In this document: positions 33,439-42,673 of the stretch, piece by piece
Layout of the letters: the number at the start of each line of letters is the position of its first letter
Position numbering within the stretch: position 1 is the stretch's first letter
Assembly (NCBI RefSeq): GCF_008728195.1
Contig: NZ_CP031598.1
Location: forward strand, 2,418,001 to 2,482,000
DNA length: 64,000 nt
Source of the DNA: Roseovarius indicus
GTDB taxonomy: Bacteria > Pseudomonadota > Alphaproteobacteria > Rhodobacterales > Rhodobacteraceae
Direction: 5' to 3'
The notes under the pieces: model-generated
Told to the model about the DNA's origin: nothing
Database searches by the model: none
The model's input: the letters and a program-made list of their open reading frames with translations, nothing else
Translations under genes and position numbers: made by a program

Positions 33439-34372
33439 GGCCGCGACTACGGGGCGGGCCATAAGTCTGTTGCTTTACACCGGCGCGTTGCTGGGGGTGA
33501 ACTTCCCCCTCGGCAAGCTCGCGGCAGAGGCCGGGATGCCGCCGCTCATGTGGGCGATGGTGGTCTCGGCCGGGGCGGTGGGGCTGATGATCCCGGCGCT
33601 GGTGGTGCAGAAGCGGTTCGTGGTGCCGAGGGGGCAGATGCTGCGCTACACGGCGGTTTCGGGGCTGGTGACCTTCGCCGCCGTCAACGGGCTGGTCTTC
33701 CTGCTGATCCCCCATGTCGGCGCGGGCTATGCCGGGCTGATGTTCGCATTGTCGCCGGTGGCGACGCTGGGGGTGACGGCCTTGGCCGGTCTCAAGACGC
33801 CGCCGCGGTTGGGCGTGATCGGCATCGGGTTCGGGCTGGCCGGGGCCGTGGTTGTGGCGTTGACGCGCAGCGGGACGGGCGGCGCCGAGGGGGTCATCTG
33901 GCCGCTTCTGGCCTTTGCCATCCCGGTGATCCTGGCGCTCGGCAATGTCTATCGCACCCTCGACTGGCCCGAGGGGGCGCATCCGGCGGCGCTGGCGGTG
34001 TGGAGCCATGTCTTCGCTTTGCTGGCTTTGGCCGGGTTTCAGGTGGCGCTGACGGGGGACCTGCCGCTCCACCACCTGCGCGACGCGCCGCTGGCCGTGA
34101 TGGGCCAGGCGCTGGCGGCAGGGCTGACCTTTCCGGCATTCTTCGCTCTGCAGAAGGCGGGTGGGCCGGTGCTGCTCAGTCAGATCGGCTATGTCGCGGC
34201 AGCGGTGGGGCTGGCGACTGGCACGCTGCTTCTGGGCGAAACCTATGCCCCGCTTACATGGGCGGGGGCGGCGGTCATCGCGGTGGGCATCGGGCTCACC
34301 ATCCGTGCACAGGTGGCGCCCCGTCCCGACGTCAGCCGTGCTGAGACGGCCGCAAGTCGCTGCCCCGCCTGA
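33431..34372 (+). CDS. EamA/DMT-family transporter
   Basis: A 313-residue membrane protein with ten predicted helices in two EamA repeats (first about 8-135, second about 150-285), including PLMWAMVVSAGAVGLMIPAL and GPVLLSQIGYVAAAVGLATG. ATG 33431 overlaps the preceding gene by 8 bases, giving translational coupling. Family members export metabolites or drugs. Under SoxR control it probably exports a toxic redox-active molecule; this is inference from context. Confidence 0.9.
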   Translation: MAEAATTGRAISLLLYTGALLGVNFPLGKLAAEAGMPPLMWAMVVSAGAVGLMIPALVVQKRFVVPRGQMLRYTAVSGLVTFAAVNGLVFLLIPHVGAGYAGLMFALSPVATLGVTALAGLKTPPRLGVIGIGFGLAGAVVVALTRSGTGGAEGVIWPLLAFAIPVILALGNVYRTLDWPEGAHPAALAVWSHVFALLALAGFQVALTGDLPLHHLRDAPLAVMGQALAAGLTFPAFFALQKAGGPVLLSQIGYVAAAVGLATGTLLLGETYAPLTWAGAAVIAVGIGLTIRAQVAPRPDVSRAETAASRCPA

Positions 34373-34378
34373 TCCGGG

Positions 34379-34412
34379 GCGCCGCCACCGACACCAGGTG
34401 GCGGCGCTTTTT
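34379..34412 (+). terminator. Rho-independent terminator after the EamA gene
   Basis: An 11-bp perfect stem (GCGCCGCCACC 34379-34389 with GGTGGCGGCGC 34397-34407), a 7-base loop and five T residues. Confidence 0.92.
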
Positions 34413-34438
34413 GGTGGTTTGACGATGAGGAGCTCCCC

Positions 34439-34816
34439 ATGCAGATCGAGAAATTCGGCATCATACTGAACACCGAGCAGTACGCCGCGTGTGTGAGCTT
34501 CTACCGGGACGCGCTTCAGTTGGAGGTGTTGTTCGAGAAGGACACGGAGGAGGAGCGGCTGACCTGTTTCGACCTGGGCGGCGTCTATCTCATGGTGGAG
34601 CCGGGCGGGCGGGCGTCTGCTAGCGGCAAGCCTCCGGCAGACTGCCCGTCCAAGCTGCGTTTCAACGTGGCCGATGTCGAGGCGGCCGTGGCGGAGCTGG
34701 CCCGCCGGGGCGTGCGGGCCGAGCTGCGCCGGCGCCCCTGGGGCATCACGGCGGAGTTCCATGACCCCGACGGAAATCGCTGTGCGCTGCGGGAGGTGGC
34801 GGGTTTCGGGGCATGA
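34439..34816 (+). CDS. VOC-family protein
   Basis: A 125-residue glyoxalase-fold protein (MQIEKFGIILNTEQYAACVS, RFNVADVEAAVAELARRG, FHDPDGNRCALREV). The first metal-ligand His present in the neighbouring VOC protein is replaced here by Phe, so metal binding may be lost or altered. It starts after GAGGAG and lies 27 bases beyond a terminator, so it has its own transcription or relies on read-through from the SoxR unit. No substrate can be assigned. Confidence 0.82.
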   Translation: MQIEKFGIILNTEQYAACVSFYRDALQLEVLFEKDTEEERLTCFDLGGVYLMVEPGGRASASGKPPADCPSKLRFNVADVEAAVAELARRGVRAELRRRPWGITAEFHDPDGNRCALREVAGFGA

Positions 34817-34846
34817 GATGGCTTGACCGGCCGGGGGCGGCCTCAT

Positions 34847-34900
34847 ATGGTCGCCCTCATGACGACCGCACCCATCATCATTTGCTGCATTACCCGTTGA
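34847..34900 (+). CDS. Short leader ORF with Cys-Cys codons before cysS
   Basis: An ORF ending at TGA 34898-34900. From ATG 34859 it reads MTTAPIIICCITR; an in-frame ATG at 34847 adds MVAL. Tandem cysteine codons (TGC TGC at 34883-34888) close to the end of a tiny ORF 91 bases before the gene for cysteinyl-tRNA synthetase are what a cysteine-sensing attenuation leader would look like. The following RNA can pair GGCGGGC (34909-34915) with GCCCGCC (34952-34958), just ahead of the cysS start region. No U-run terminator is evident, so translational control is also possible. Translation is unproven. Confidence 0.5.
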   Translation: MVALMTTAPIIICCITR

Positions 34901-34990
34901 CATAGTCAGGCGGGCCGGTCTTCTATTCCATCTTCCAAACCGAGTTGATAAGCCCGCCGCGGGAAACGCATGCCTGCGCAAGAGGGCCCT

Positions 34991-36415
34991 ATGACCGAGA
35001 TCACGCTCTACAACACGAAGACGCGGAAGAAGGAGCGGTTCGCGCCGCTTAATCCGGAGAATGTGCGCATGTATGTCTGCGGGCCGACGGTCTATGACCG
35101 GGCCCATCTGGGCAACGCGCGGCCCGTCGTGGTGTTCGACGTGCTTTACCGGCTTTTGCGGCATGTCTATGGGCCGGACCACGTAACCTACGTGCGCAAC
35201 TTCACCGACGTGGATGACAAGATCAACGCGCGAGCGAAGGAGAACGTGGGCGAGGGCGGCGACGTCAATGCCGAGATCGCCCGGCTGACGGCGCAGACGA
35301 CGCAGTGGTTCCTTGACGACATGGGGGCGCTGGGGGCGCTGGAGCCGTCGATCAAGGATGATCCGGATCATCAGAAGGCGATGCCGCGGGCGACGCAGTA
35401 TATCCCGCAGATGATCGCGATGATCGAGGGATTGATCGAGAAGGGTCATGCCTACGAGGCCGAAGGGCATGTGCTTTTCGCGGTCGATAGCTGGAAAGAG
35501 CGGTACGGCAACCTGTCGGGTCGGTCGGTCGACGACATGATCGCCGGTGCCCGGGTGGAAGTGGCGCCCTACAAGCGGAATCCGATGGATTTCGTGCTGT
35601 GGAAGCCCTCGTCGGACGACCTGCCGGGGTGGGAAAGCCCCTGGGGACGCGGTCGGCCGGGCTGGCATATCGAGTGCTCGGCCATGTCCTATGAACTGCT
35701 GGGGGACAGCTTTGATATCCACGGGGGCGGCAACGACCTGATGTTCCCGCACCACGAGAACGAGATCGCCCAGTCCTGCTGTGCCCATCCGGAGGGGGAA
35801 TTCGCCCGCGTCTGGATGCATAACGAGATGCTGCAGGTGGAAGGCAAGAAGATGTCCAAGTCGTTGGGCAATTTCTTTACCGTGCATGACCTGCTGGAGA
35901 AGGGCTATCCGGGGGAGGTGATCCGGTTCGTGTTCCTGAGCACGCATTACCGGAAGCCGATGGATTGGACACACGAAAAGGCCATGGAGGCAGAGGCGGA
36001 ACTTCGTCGTTGGAGAGCCTTTGCGGCTGGCATCGAGCCGATGGGATCGCCGCATCAGGACGTGGTGAAGGCGCTGGCGGATGATCTTAACACCCATGGC
36101 GCTATCACGATCCTGCGGGAGCTCTACAAGTCCGGCAATGCACATGACTTCCGTCAATCGGCTGAGTTGTTGGGGTTGCTGACGCCTGAGCTTGGCAGTT
36201 GGGCAGATGGAGACATTGAGCCGGAAGTCGGCGAGCTTATCGATCACGCTCTGAAGATGCGGACTGAAGCGAAGGCAACGAAGGATTTTGCGACCGCCGA
36301 TGCTCTCCGGGATGCATTGGCGGAGGCAGGCGTTCTGGTGAAAGATACCAAGGATGGCGCCTCGTGGGAGTTGGGCCCTAACTTCGACCCTGCCAAACTG
36401 GAGGCCCTGAAATGA
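34991..36415 (+). CDS. cysS: Cysteinyl-tRNA synthetase
   Basis: A 474-residue class I synthetase. Signatures: zinc/active-site [10 protein letters not shown], the HIGH-like motif [26 protein letters not shown] and the KMSKS loop [19 protein letters not shown] 34991 has GAGGG upstream; ATG 34970 in frame would add seven residues. The last ~130 codons (from about 36000) are noticeably less GC-biased at third positions than the rest. Preceded by a Cys-Cys leader ORF. Confidence 0.97.
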   Translation: MTEITLYNTKTRKKERFAPLNPENVRMYVCGPTVYDRAHLGNARPVVVFDVLYRLLRHVYGPDHVTYVRNFTDVDDKINARAKENVGEGGDVNAEIARLTAQTTQWFLDDMGALGALEPSIKDDPDHQKAMPRATQYIPQMIAMIEGLIEKGHAYEAEGHVLFAVDSWKERYGNLSGRSVDDMIAGARVEVAPYKRNPMDFVLWKPSSDDLPGWESPWGRGRPGWHIECSAMSYELLGDSFDIHGGGNDLMFPHHENEIAQSCCAHPEGEFARVWMHNEMLQVEGKKMSKSLGNFFTVHDLLEKGYPGEVIRFVFLSTHYRKPMDWTHEKAMEAEAELRRWRAFAAGIEPMGSPHQDVVKALADDLNTHGAITILRELYKSGNAHDFRQSAELLGLLTPELGSWADGDIEPEVGELIDHALKMRTEAKATKDFATADALRDALAEAGVLVKDTKDGASWELGPNFDPAKLEALK

Positions 36416-36442
36416 GCCACCCGGCAACGACGCACCGTCGCT

Positions 36443-36465
36443 TCCCGGGCCTGACCCGGGACCTC
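36443..36465. repeat. Dispersed palindromic repeat, copy 2
   Basis: TCCCGGG-CCTGA-CCCGGGA followed by CCTC matches the copy at 19798-19820 with only a few changes that keep the stem. It lies in the 100-base gap between cysS and cimA, followed by a second GC-rich hairpin (36480-36500). Confidence 0.65.
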
Positions 36466-36515
36466 TGCGCCACCGCGAGGCCCCGGCTCGGGGGCCGGGG
36501 CGGGGAGGTCTGTCG

Positions 36516-38126
36516 ATGACCCGCGAGCGCCTCTACCTCTATGACACGACGCTGCGAGACGGGCAGCAGACGCAGGGGGTGCAGTTCTCCACCCCCGAGA
36601 AGCAGGCCATTGCCGAAACGCTCGACAAGCTGGGGCTCGATTATATCGAGGGGGGCTGGCCGGGCGCGAACCCGACCGATAGTGCGTTTTTCGACGCCGC
36701 GCCGGAGACGCGGGCCACGATGACCGCCTTCGGCATGACCAAGCGGGCCGGGCGGAGTGCGGAGAATGACGATATTCTCGCCGCTGTGCTGAATGCGGGT
36801 ACGAAGGCGGTGTGCCTTGTCGGCAAGACCCATGATTTCCATGTCGAGACCGCGCTTGGCGTCACGCTGGAAGAGAATACCGAGAATATCGCCCGGTCGA
36901 TCGAGCATATCGTCAAGCAGGGCCGCGAGGCGCTGTTCGATGCGGAGCATTTTTTCGACGGGTACAAGTCGAACCCCGACTATGCGTTGGAAACGCTGAA
37001 AGCGGCGTTGGATGCGGGGGCGCGGTGGATCGTGCTGTGCGACACCAATGGCGGCACGCTGCCCACGGAGATTTTCACCATCACCAGCGCGGTGATCGCG
37101 GCCGGTATTCCCGGCGAGCGGCTGGGCATTCACACCCATAACGACACCGAGAACGCGGTGGCGGGGAGCCTTGCCGCTGTCGATGCGGGGGCAAGGCAGA
37201 TCCAAGGCACCCTGAACGGGCTGGGGGAACGGTGCGGGAATGCGAACCTGACCTCGCTCATCCCGACGCTGCTATTGAAGCAGCCCTATGCCTCGCTTTA
37301 CGAGACCGGGATCACGGAAGAGGCGCTGACCACGCTGACCATGGCGAGCCGGCAGCTGGACGAGATCCTCAACCGGGTGCCGATGAAACAGGCGGCCTAT
37401 GTGGGCGCCTCGGCCTTTGCCCACAAGGCGGGGCTGCATGCCTCGGCGATACTGAAGGATCCCAGCACCTACGAGCATATCGACCCGACTGCCGTGGGCA
37501 ATGCCCGCGTCATCCCGATGTCGAACCAGGCCGGACAGTCGAACTTGCGCCGCAGGCTGGCCGAGGCGGGGCTGGAGGTGGAGCCGGGCGACCCGGCGCT
37601 GGCGCGTATTCTCGACGAGATCAAGGAGCGCGAGGATCGCGGCTATACCTACGACAGTGCGCAGGCGAGTTTCGAGCTGCTGGCGCGGCGGGAGCTGGGG
37701 CGGCTGCCGGATTTCTTCGAGGTCAAGCGCTACAAGGTCACGGTCGAGCGGCGGAAGAACAAGTACGACAAGATGGTGTCTCTGTCCGAGGCGGTTGTCG
37801 TGGTGAAGATCGATGGCGAGAAGAAGCTGTCGGTCTCGGAATCGATGGACGAGCTGGGCTCGGACCGGGGGCCGGTCAATGCGCTGGCCAAGGCGCTGGC
37901 CAAGGACCTGGGCAAGTACCAGTCGGCGATCGACGACATGCGGCTGGTGGATTTCAAGGTGCGGATCACGCAAGGGGGCACCGAGGCCGTGACACGGGTG
38001 ATCATCGACAGCGAGGATGGCTCTGGCCGCCGCTGGTCGACCGTGGGGGTGAGCCCGAACATAGTGGATGCGTCTTTCGAGGCGCTGCTTGACGCGATCG
38101 CGTGGAAGCTCTTGCGCGATGCATGA
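36516..38126 (+). CDS. cimA: Citramalate synthase
   Basis: A 536-residue protein of the isopropylmalate/homocitrate synthase family, the long CimA type that joins pyruvate and acetyl-CoA to citramalate for threonine-independent isoleucine synthesis. Features: YDTTLRDGQQTQGVQFS at the N-terminus, metal-binding HTHNDTENAVAGSLAAVDAG, and a C-terminal regulatory LeuA dimer domain (about 400-536, FKVRITQGGTEAVTRV). GGGGAGG precedes ATG. Its end overlaps the next gene by 8 bases. Confidence 0.95.
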   Translation: MTRERLYLYDTTLRDGQQTQGVQFSTPEKQAIAETLDKLGLDYIEGGWPGANPTDSAFFDAAPETRATMTAFGMTKRAGRSAENDDILAAVLNAGTKAVCLVGKTHDFHVETALGVTLEENTENIARSIEHIVKQGREALFDAEHFFDGYKSNPDYALETLKAALDAGARWIVLCDTNGGTLPTEIFTITSAVIAAGIPGERLGIHTHNDTENAVAGSLAAVDAGARQIQGTLNGLGERCGNANLTSLIPTLLLKQPYASLYETGITEEALTTLTMASRQLDEILNRVPMKQAAYVGASAFAHKAGLHASAILKDPSTYEHIDPTAVGNARVIPMSNQAGQSNLRRRLAEAGLEVEPGDPALARILDEIKEREDRGYTYDSAQASFELLARRELGRLPDFFEVKRYKVTVERRKNKYDKMVSLSEAVVVVKIDGEKKLSVSESMDELGSDRGPVNALAKALAKDLGKYQSAIDDMRLVDFKVRITQGGTEAVTRVIIDSEDGSGRRWSTVGVSPNIVDASFEALLDAIAWKLLRDA

Positions 38127-38889
38127 AGACGTCATCGCCTGTGCCGATCTGGTGCGCCGGGGCGATCCTGACCGCTTTCGCGCGGTGATGGCGGCGCCTG
38201 TGCCCGCGCGCGAAAAGCTGTTTCCGGTCTATGCCTTCAACCTCGAGGTGTCGCGGGCGCCGTGGGTGACGGAAGAGCCGATGATTGCCGAGATGCGCCT
38301 GCAATGGTGGCGCGATGCGCTGGAGGAAATCCGCTCGGGCGGGCCGGTGCGGCGGCACGAGGTGGCGAGCCCGCTGAGCGAGACGGTCGATGCCGAAGGT
38401 GCGGAACTGCTGGATCAGCTGGTTGCCGCGCGGCGGTGGGATGTCTACCGGGAGCCCTTCGAGGATCTGGCGCATTTCCGGGAATACCTGGGCAAGACGT
38501 CGTCCAACCTGTTGCTGGCGGCGGCCGGGTCGCTGGCCGAGGTGCCGGAGGATACGGTGCGGGAGGCGGGCTATGCGCTGGGGCTGGCCAACTGGCTGCG
38601 GGCGGTGCCGGCGCTGGAAAAGGCGGGGCGCATTCCGCTGGTCGAAGGCACACACGCGGCGATCCGGTCGCTGGCGGAAGAGGGGCTCGACCACCTGGCC
38701 AGTGCCCGGTCGGCGCGCGGCAGTATCCCGAAACCGGCGCGGCCCGCCTTGCTGGTGATGTGGCAGGTCGGGCCGGTGCTGAAGGCGGCGCGGGACGACC
38801 CGGGGCGCGTGGGTGACGGGCTGCTCGACCCGGCGCCGTTTCGCAGCCGGCTCGAGCTTATGGCGCGGGCGGCCACGGGGATGTGGTAG
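38119..38889 (+). CDS. Squalene/phytoene synthase-like protein
   Basis: A 256-residue, mostly helical protein of the trans-isoprenyl synthase (SQS_PSY) superfamily. Matching stretches are FPVYAFNLEVSRAPWVTEEP, AEMRLQWWRDALEEI and YALGLANWLRAVPAL. The Asp-rich DxxxD motifs needed for diphosphate chemistry are not evident, so it resembles the NDUFAF6-type branch (complex I assembly) more than true phytoene synthases. ATG 38119 overlaps cimA, so they are coupled. Confidence 0.85.
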   Translation: MHEDVIACADLVRRGDPDRFRAVMAAPVPAREKLFPVYAFNLEVSRAPWVTEEPMIAEMRLQWWRDALEEIRSGGPVRRHEVASPLSETVDAEGAELLDQLVAARRWDVYREPFEDLAHFREYLGKTSSNLLLAAAGSLAEVPEDTVREAGYALGLANWLRAVPALEKAGRIPLVEGTHAAIRSLAEEGLDHLASARSARGSIPKPARPALLVMWQVGPVLKAARDDPGRVGDGLLDPAPFRSRLELMARAATGMW

Positions 38890-38896
38890 CCGCGGC

Positions 38897-39706
38897 TCAG
38901 GCGCCCTTCTTCACGGTCCAGCCTTCTGCGCGGGTGACGAAGCGGCGGGTCTGGGCCATGGCGAAACTGTCATCGCCCTCGGCGGCCGCATAACGGGTCA
39001 CGTCGATCAGCCCGTCGTCGATCTCCAGCAGGTTGAAATCGTTGTCCTGCCCGCGCAGGCGGGTCGACAGGCCGGTGCCGGCATGGACCTGCAGGACCGC
39101 GTTGCGCCCCGGTTTCTCGGCAAAGGGATCGGCGCGCCAGCTGTGCAGGTGGCCGGAGAGGACGATGTCGGTGTTGAGGCGTCCGAGTTCCTCCATCGCC
39201 TCGTCGGCGCCGCGCATCAGCTTCTTCTTCTCGCCCGGCAGGTGTTCGAGCGGGTGATGGGCCACGACGATCCGGGCGCGGCGGCCGCGGGTGTTGCAAA
39301 AGGCGTTGCGGACCCTGTCAAGGGCACGGGGCGTGAACCAGCCGCTCTGGTGTGCCATGGGGTTCACGGTATTGACCCCAAGCACGATCATCTCGCTGTC
39401 GTGGAATTCCGGCTCGAGGTCGGGCGATATCCACTTGCGGTACTGCCGCCACGGCCAGAGGAACCGCAGAAACAGGTTATGAAGCGGCACGTCATGATTG
39501 CCCGGGACGGCCAAGACCGGCGCTTCGAGCCGGTCGATGAAATCCCGTGCCGCGCGGAACTGCGAGGGGCGGGCGCGCTGGGTCAGGTCGCCGGAAATGG
39601 CCGCGAGGTCGGGCTCGAGCTCGTTGACCGCCTCGACCAGCGGGTCCAGCAGTTCCGGCCGGTCGCGCCCGAAATGCAGGTCTGACAGGTGGGCGATGCG
39701 CCTCAA
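38897..39706 (-). CDS. Calcineurin-like metallophosphoesterase
   Basis: A 269-residue two-metal phosphoesterase with all core motifs: SDLHFG (9-13), SGDLTQRAR, PGNHDVPLH, AHHPLEH and GHLHSW. Substrates in this family include cyclic nucleotides, UDP-sugars and phospholipids. It overlaps by 4 bases (ATGA) with the lipid-kinase gene upstream on the same strand, so the pair may act on lipid phosphate metabolism. Confidence 0.92.
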   Translation of the reverse strand: MRRIAHLSDLHFGRDRPELLDPLVEAVNELEPDLAAISGDLTQRARPSQFRAARDFIDRLEAPVLAVPGNHDVPLHNLFLRFLWPWRQYRKWISPDLEPEFHDSEMIVLGVNTVNPMAHQSGWFTPRALDRVRNAFCNTRGRRARIVVAHHPLEHLPGEKKKLMRGADEAMEELGRLNTDIVLSGHLHSWRADPFAEKPGRNAVLQVHAGTGLSTRLRGQDNDFNLLEIDDGLIDVTRYAAAEGDDSFAMAQTRRFVTRAEGWTVKKGA

Positions 39707-40650
39707 CGGATATCCCCTTGCCGTGACTCGGGGGCCATGACGTTCAGCTCGTTTTCAATGACCTGAAGGTCGTAAGGCGCCGCCATCCGGTCGCGCTCGC
39801 CATCGCAGGCGATGTCGTGCTTTTTCTTGTGGTCGACGATCTGGATGCGCTTGGCCGCGACGAAGTCGAATTCCTTTTCCCGCTCGGCCAGCCCCAGCGC
39901 CAGCAGCAGCGCGTTGCGCAGCATCCCCCAGCGGTTGGTATCTGGGGCGATGAAGAGGGCGAGCCGCCCCTTGGCAATCTCCTCTTCGCCCTGCAGGCCA
40001 ACCTGGTTCAGCTGAAAGGCGTTGTTGACCGCGAAGATCAGGGGCGTGCGGCGCTCGAGCACTTGGTCGCCCGCCTCGATGCGCACGCGCAGCGGACGGC
40101 GCAGGGTGACCAGCGTCAGGAAGACCGACCAGTAGGCGGCGATGCGGCGGCGGCCCCAGCGGCGATAGACATCCTCGCGCGTCTTGAGGATGGCGGGGTA
40201 GGCGCCGAGGCTGGCGTTGTTGAGGAAGATGCGCTCGTTGATCCGGGCGATGCGGACGGGGCGGGCGGCGCCCTCGCAAAGCAGATCGACCGCCGCCGGT
40301 ATTTCGGTGGGAATGTCGAGCGACCGGGCGAAATAGTTGAACGTGCCGAGTGGCAGGATGCCCATGGTCACGCCGGTGCCGTGCAGGACACTGGCCACGC
40401 CCGACACTGTGCCGTCGCCGCCGGCGGCGACGACCATGTCGAAGCCTTCCTCGACAGCCTTGCGCGTTGCCGGAAGCAATTCCGACCCGCTGTCGAGAAT
40501 GCGCAGCTCGGCGCCCGGCGCATTGGTTTCCAAAGCCTTACGGATCTGCGCAGGAATGTCCTGCGTATCGCGGCGGCCGGATTTCCCGTTCATGATTACG
40601 CAAATGCGCCCGAGATGACTTCGGGTACCTTCAATTGGTTGCATTTTCAT
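39703..40650 (-). CDS. Diacylglycerol kinase-family lipid kinase
   Basis: A 315-residue protein of the DAGK catalytic family: VIMNGKSGRRD near the N-terminus, the nucleotide motif VAAGGDGTVSGVASVL, GTFNYFARSLDIP and the C-terminal beta domain with FDFVAAKRIQIV. Family members phosphorylate diacylglycerol, sphingosine or related lipids. The ATG at 40650 has only a weak ribosome binding site (GGGGACAGA); Met3 or Met20 are alternatives. Coupled to the phosphoesterase downstream. Confidence 0.9.
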   Translation of the reverse strand: MKMQPIEGTRSHLGRICVIMNGKSGRRDTQDIPAQIRKALETNAPGAELRILDSGSELLPATRKAVEEGFDMVVAAGGDGTVSGVASVLHGTGVTMGILPLGTFNYFARSLDIPTEIPAAVDLLCEGAARPVRIARINERIFLNNASLGAYPAILKTREDVYRRWGRRRIAAYWSVFLTLVTLRRPLRVRIEAGDQVLERRTPLIFAVNNAFQLNQVGLQGEEEIAKGRLALFIAPDTNRWGMLRNALLLALGLAEREKEFDFVAAKRIQIVDHKKKHDIACDGERDRMAAPYDLQVIENELNVMAPESRQGDIR

Positions 40651-40746
40651 TCTGTCCCCGCGCGTTGCGCATACACCTGTCCTTCAACGCGACGCAGGCG
40701 GGCGAGTTCCCCGGCTTCACGAAAAGCTGATAGCGGGCGGAGGCGG

Positions 40747-41412
40747 TCAGTATGCGGCCAAGGCCTTGCGGAGCCAGCTTGCGGGCCGTTTGGAAAGATA
40801 TGCGAAGGCATCCTCGGGCGCGATGGCTTTGCGGTGCATGAATTCGGCAAGCGCGACGGCGCGAGATGCCTGTGACATATACCCCGCCCAACCGGCCTGT
40901 TCGGCCGCTTCAAGCTGGATCACGCCAAATCCGGCGATAATGGCGTGGAGGTCGGTGGCCAGTTCATGGGCGGGTTCGCCCCCGGGCAGATCGTCGACCA
41001 CCGGGGACAGACGGGCATGGATCAGCTCGTGTGCGAGCGTGTTAATGAACACGACCGGGCGGCGCATCAGCTTGGGATTGTAGGTGATCAGCGGTGTCTC
41101 GGCGTCATCCCAGTACTGGCCGGCGGTGTCGCTCATCCGGCCATATTCATGCAGCAACTCGTCGGGCAGGTCCGGCAGCGGCTCGAGCTCGATGGGTTGC
41201 GTGGTTCCGAGCAGGCGCTTTATGTCCTCGAAAACCAGCAGGGCGGTTTCGTGATTATGCCCGCCCGGGGCGTGAAAATATTCTTTCGTCGGGCGGATGA
41301 GCTCGGCCATTTGCCACCAGAACGGCCGCTCGCTTTCGACCCAGTCGAAATTTTCGGTGATCCAGTCGTGCAGATCCTCGCCGATCAGGGGCTTCTTCCC
41401 GAACAGGCGCAC
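40747..41412 (-). CDS. Hypothetical protein with HExxH zinc-peptidase motif
   Basis: A 221-residue soluble protein. The motif NTLAHELIHARLSP (about residues 125-138) followed by PAHELATDLHA gives the HExxH plus downstream Glu/Asp of zinc metallopeptidases. No signal peptide is present, so it would act in the cytoplasm. Other stretches (FDWVESERPFWWQMAEL, TKEYFHAP) are not familiar. It is one base away from the MFS gene upstream on the same strand, suggesting one operon. Family unknown; peptidase activity is inferred only from the motif. Confidence 0.75.
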   Translation of the reverse strand: MRLFGKKPLIGEDLHDWITENFDWVESERPFWWQMAELIRPTKEYFHAPGGHNHETALLVFEDIKRLLGTTQPIELEPLPDLPDELLHEYGRMSDTAGQYWDDAETPLITYNPKLMRRPVVFINTLAHELIHARLSPVVDDLPGGEPAHELATDLHAIIAGFGVIQLEAAEQAGWAGYMSQASRAVALAEFMHRKAIAPEDAFAYLSKRPASWLRKALAAY

Positions 41413-41413
41413 C

Positions 41414-42631
41414 TCAGGCCTCTTTCGGCCTCAGCACGAGCCAGATCAGCGCCCCGCCGGCCAGCGTCAGGCAGGGGATCATGGCGAGGTTGACCGAGGC
41501 CCAGCCGGCTTCGGGCGTGCCGCCGGAGCAGTTCATCAGCCCGCCCGAGGACAGCGAGGCCATGGTCACGCCGCCGAAGACGATCAGGTCGTTGAGCCCC
41601 TGCATCCGCCCGCGCTCATGCGGTTCATGCGAGGCGGCGAGCATGGTGGTGGCCCCGATGAAGCCGAAATTCCAGCCGAGGCCCAGCAGGATGAGGGCGA
41701 GGAAGAAGTTCTCCAGCTCGACCCCCTGCAACGCCACGGCGCCGGCGCAGGCCAGGATGAACAGCCCCAGCCCCATGATCTTTTCTGTGCCGAAACGCGC
41801 GATCAGGTGGCCGGTGAAGAAGGATGGCGCGAACATCGCCAGCACGTGGCCGGTGACCACGTCGGCGGCGTTGCTCGTCTCGAACCCGCAGCCCACCACC
41901 GCAAGCGGCGTCGAGGTCATCACGAGGTTCATCAGCGCATAGGAGACGGTGGCGCAGATCACCGCCACGGCGATGCGCGGGGTGGTCAGGAGCTCCATCC
42001 GCGAGCGCCCACGCGGCGCGTCATCCCCCGGCACCGGCGGTTTGGGAATGTCGAGGAAGAGGAACAGGAAGGCGCCCACGAGGTTCACGCCGATCACCGC
42101 GAGGTAGGTGCCGAGGAACGGGATCACCATCGCCTCGGCCGTCATCTTGACCAGCTGCGGCCCGATCACCGCGCTGATCAACCCGCCGGCCAGCACGTAG
42201 GAAATGGCCCGCGGGCGGAATTCGTCGCTGGCCGTGTCGGCCGCGGCGAAGCGGTAGAAGCCCTGTGCCGACATGTACATGCCGGTGAAAAGGCTTCCCA
42301 GCAGGTAGACCGGGAAAGAGCCCAGGTAGAGGCCGTAAGCCCCGATCGTGGCCCCGATGGCCCCGCCGGCGGTGCCGATCACGAAGCCCGCGCGCCGCCC
42401 CCAGCGCTGCATCGCCCAGCTGAGCGGCGTGGCCGACAGCATCGAACCCAGCACGATCAGCGAGATCGGCAGGGTGGCGAAACAGATATTGCTGGCCAGC
42501 GACTGCCCGGCCAGCCCGCCGACCACGAAGATCATCGGCATCTGCGAACCAAGCACCGCCTGCGCCAGCACAAGGACGGCGACGTTGCGCTTGGCGCGGG
42601 TATCGGAGTGGGGCAGAACGGCATCGGTCAT
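41414..42631 (-). CDS. MFS transporter
   Basis: A 405-residue protein with twelve predicted helices. The loop between helices 2 and 3 has SWAMQRWGRRAGFVIGTAGG, the usual MFS motif A position, and the two halves are joined by a loop (DIPKPPVPGDDAPRGRSRME). Substrate unknown. It is directly upstream of the HExxH protein gene. No ribosome binding site stronger than GGCA is seen before ATG 42631. Confidence 0.9.
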   Translation of the reverse strand: MTDAVLPHSDTRAKRNVAVLVLAQAVLGSQMPMIFVVGGLAGQSLASNICFATLPISLIVLGSMLSATPLSWAMQRWGRRAGFVIGTAGGAIGATIGAYGLYLGSFPVYLLGSLFTGMYMSAQGFYRFAAADTASDEFRPRAISYVLAGGLISAVIGPQLVKMTAEAMVIPFLGTYLAVIGVNLVGAFLFLFLDIPKPPVPGDDAPRGRSRMELLTTPRIAVAVICATVSYALMNLVMTSTPLAVVGCGFETSNAADVVTGHVLAMFAPSFFTGHLIARFGTEKIMGLGLFILACAGAVALQGVELENFFLALILLGLGWNFGFIGATTMLAASHEPHERGRMQGLNDLIVFGGVTMASLSSGGLMNCSGGTPEAGWASVNLAMIPCLTLAGGALIWLVLRPKEA

Positions 42632-42673
42632 GCCGCTCTGCTAGCCCCGTTCCCCGGGGGCCGCAAGTGGGTG

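Noticed and set aside
33278..36427. Long minus-strand open frame (1049 codons)
   Set aside because: Antisense to the VOC, EamA and cysS genes, with low-complexity His/Arg/Pro-rich translation and no domain.
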